From Chloroflexota bacterium (GTDB lineage Bacteria; Chloroflexota; Dormibacteria; Dormibacterales; Dormibacteraceae), in assembly GCA_003446775.1 (NCBI GenBank), contig DMCH01000063.1, forward strand, positions 1 to 7,041: a stretch of DNA of 7,041 nt. Reading direction: 5' to 3'. Each line of letters opens with the position of its first letter. Position 1 is the first letter of the stretch. The notes under the pieces are model-generated. The model did not search any database and was not told where the DNA came from. It was given only the letters and a program-made list of their open reading frames with translations. The position numbers and the translations under genes are program-made. Positions 6,607 to 7,041 of this stretch are shown one piece after another.

Positions 6607-6635
6607 GTGCGCTCAGATCCTAAGCCCTAAGGCAT

Positions 6636-6675
6636 AAAAACGAATGACCGCTCCAGCCACGCGCAGCTGGAGCGG
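6636..6675 (-). terminator. Intercistronic hairpin with T-run (attenuator or 3' stabiliser)
   Basis: In the 93-base gap between the binding-protein stop and the ATPase start, GCTGGAGCGG (6666-6675) and CCGCTCCAGC (6648-6657) form a perfect 10-base-pair stem with an 8-base loop. Read on the minus strand, a TTTTT run (6640-6636) follows after 7 bases. This is a rho-independent terminator shape, though the T-run is short and set back. In such operons a partial terminator or stabilising hairpin after the binding protein gene usually yields more binding protein than membrane components. Confidence 0.65.
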
Positions 6676-6699
6676 CCACTCACGAAAAGAATTGTCTGG

Positions 6700-7041
6700 T
6701 TACTGAAGACCGAGCGCCGCGCACTGGGTGGCGAGGCTGGCCGGGCAGATCTCCGCGATAGTTCGGAAACCGTCGGCGATGACGGTCGCCTTGATGTTGT
6801 CCTTGGTCACGGAGACCGGGACCAGGAGCAGCGAGTTGACGTCCTTGGCGCCGTTGTTGAGCTTGCTCATCGTCTCCGTCGGCGTCTTGCTGTCGCGCAG
6901 TTCGAGCGCGAGCGTGGCTGCCGCGTTGGCTTCCGCCTTGATCGCCTTGTAGACGGTCATGCACTGGTCGCCGGCAATGACGTTCTGGATGCCCTGAGCG
7001 GTGGCGTCCTGGCCCGTGACCGGGATCTTGCCGTTCAGGTG
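6700..7041 (-). CDS. xylF: XylF-type sugar-binding protein, C-terminal part
   Basis: Only the last 113 residues are present. The frame is open to the right edge, so the N-terminus and its expected export or lipoprotein signal lie outside. The fragment is from a periplasmic-binding-type sugar receptor (Peripla_BP_4 family). Marks are IPVTGQDATAQGIQ (fragment 6-19), IAGDQCMTVYK (22-32), KLNNGAKDV (60-68) and NIKATVIADGF (82-92), which follow E. coli XylF closely. The tail after DGF carries C99 and C107, plausibly a disulfide, and a similar tail is familiar from Gram-positive homologues. It delivers sugar to the permease, and xylose is the best guess. An internal ATG at 6960 is not the start, because conserved sequence continues upstream of it. 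It ends with TAA at 6702-6700. Confidence 0.92.
   Translation of the reverse strand, partial: HLNGKIPVTGQDATAQGIQNVIAGDQCMTVYKAIKAEANAAATLALELRDSKTPTETMSKLNNGAKDVNSLLLVPVSVTKDNIKATVIADGFRTIAEICPASLATQCAALGLQ

Overview
This high-GC window carries seven genes, all read from the minus strand, in two functional blocks. The organism is probably an actinobacterium or a related GC-rich lineage such as Chloroflexota or Dormibacterota. Three things point that way: a Lon N-domain of actinobacterial style, a Ddn-type protein of the family that uses the deazaflavin cofactor F420, and a SigR/SigH-type promoter motif in front of lon. No rRNA or other taxonomic marker is present, so the placement is an inference.

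Right block (4539-7041), in transcription order: the C-terminal 113 residues of a XylF-type sugar-binding protein cut by the window edge, a 93-base gap with a strong hairpin and T-run, a single-cassette ABC ATPase, and a XylH-type permease. Together they form a xylose-type (CUT2) sugar importer. The hairpin between binding protein and ATPase probably keeps the binding protein expressed in excess.

Middle and left block (205-4396): lon, then a Ddn-family F420-type reductase overlapping the lon stop by one base, then a D-2-hydroxyacid dehydrogenase, then a small CoA-binding (YccU-type) protein. Gaps are -1, 16 and 7 bases, so these look like one operon. The 142-base gap upstream of lon holds a good match to an oxidative/thiol-stress ECF promoter (GGGAAT, 18 bases, CGTT), which would put protein quality control and small redox enzymes under one stress signal.

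Two copies of a structured intergenic repeat lie at 113-168 and 4470-4526. They share a 19-base hairpin core, and each has a second hairpin that differs in sequence but still pairs. The left 110 bases may hold the end of a plus-strand gene, which is weakly supported. I see no CRISPR array, tRNA, rRNA, transposase or phage gene. Nothing here amounts to a clearly new system. The most interesting elements are the predicted stress promoter with its operon and the two-copy structured repeat.
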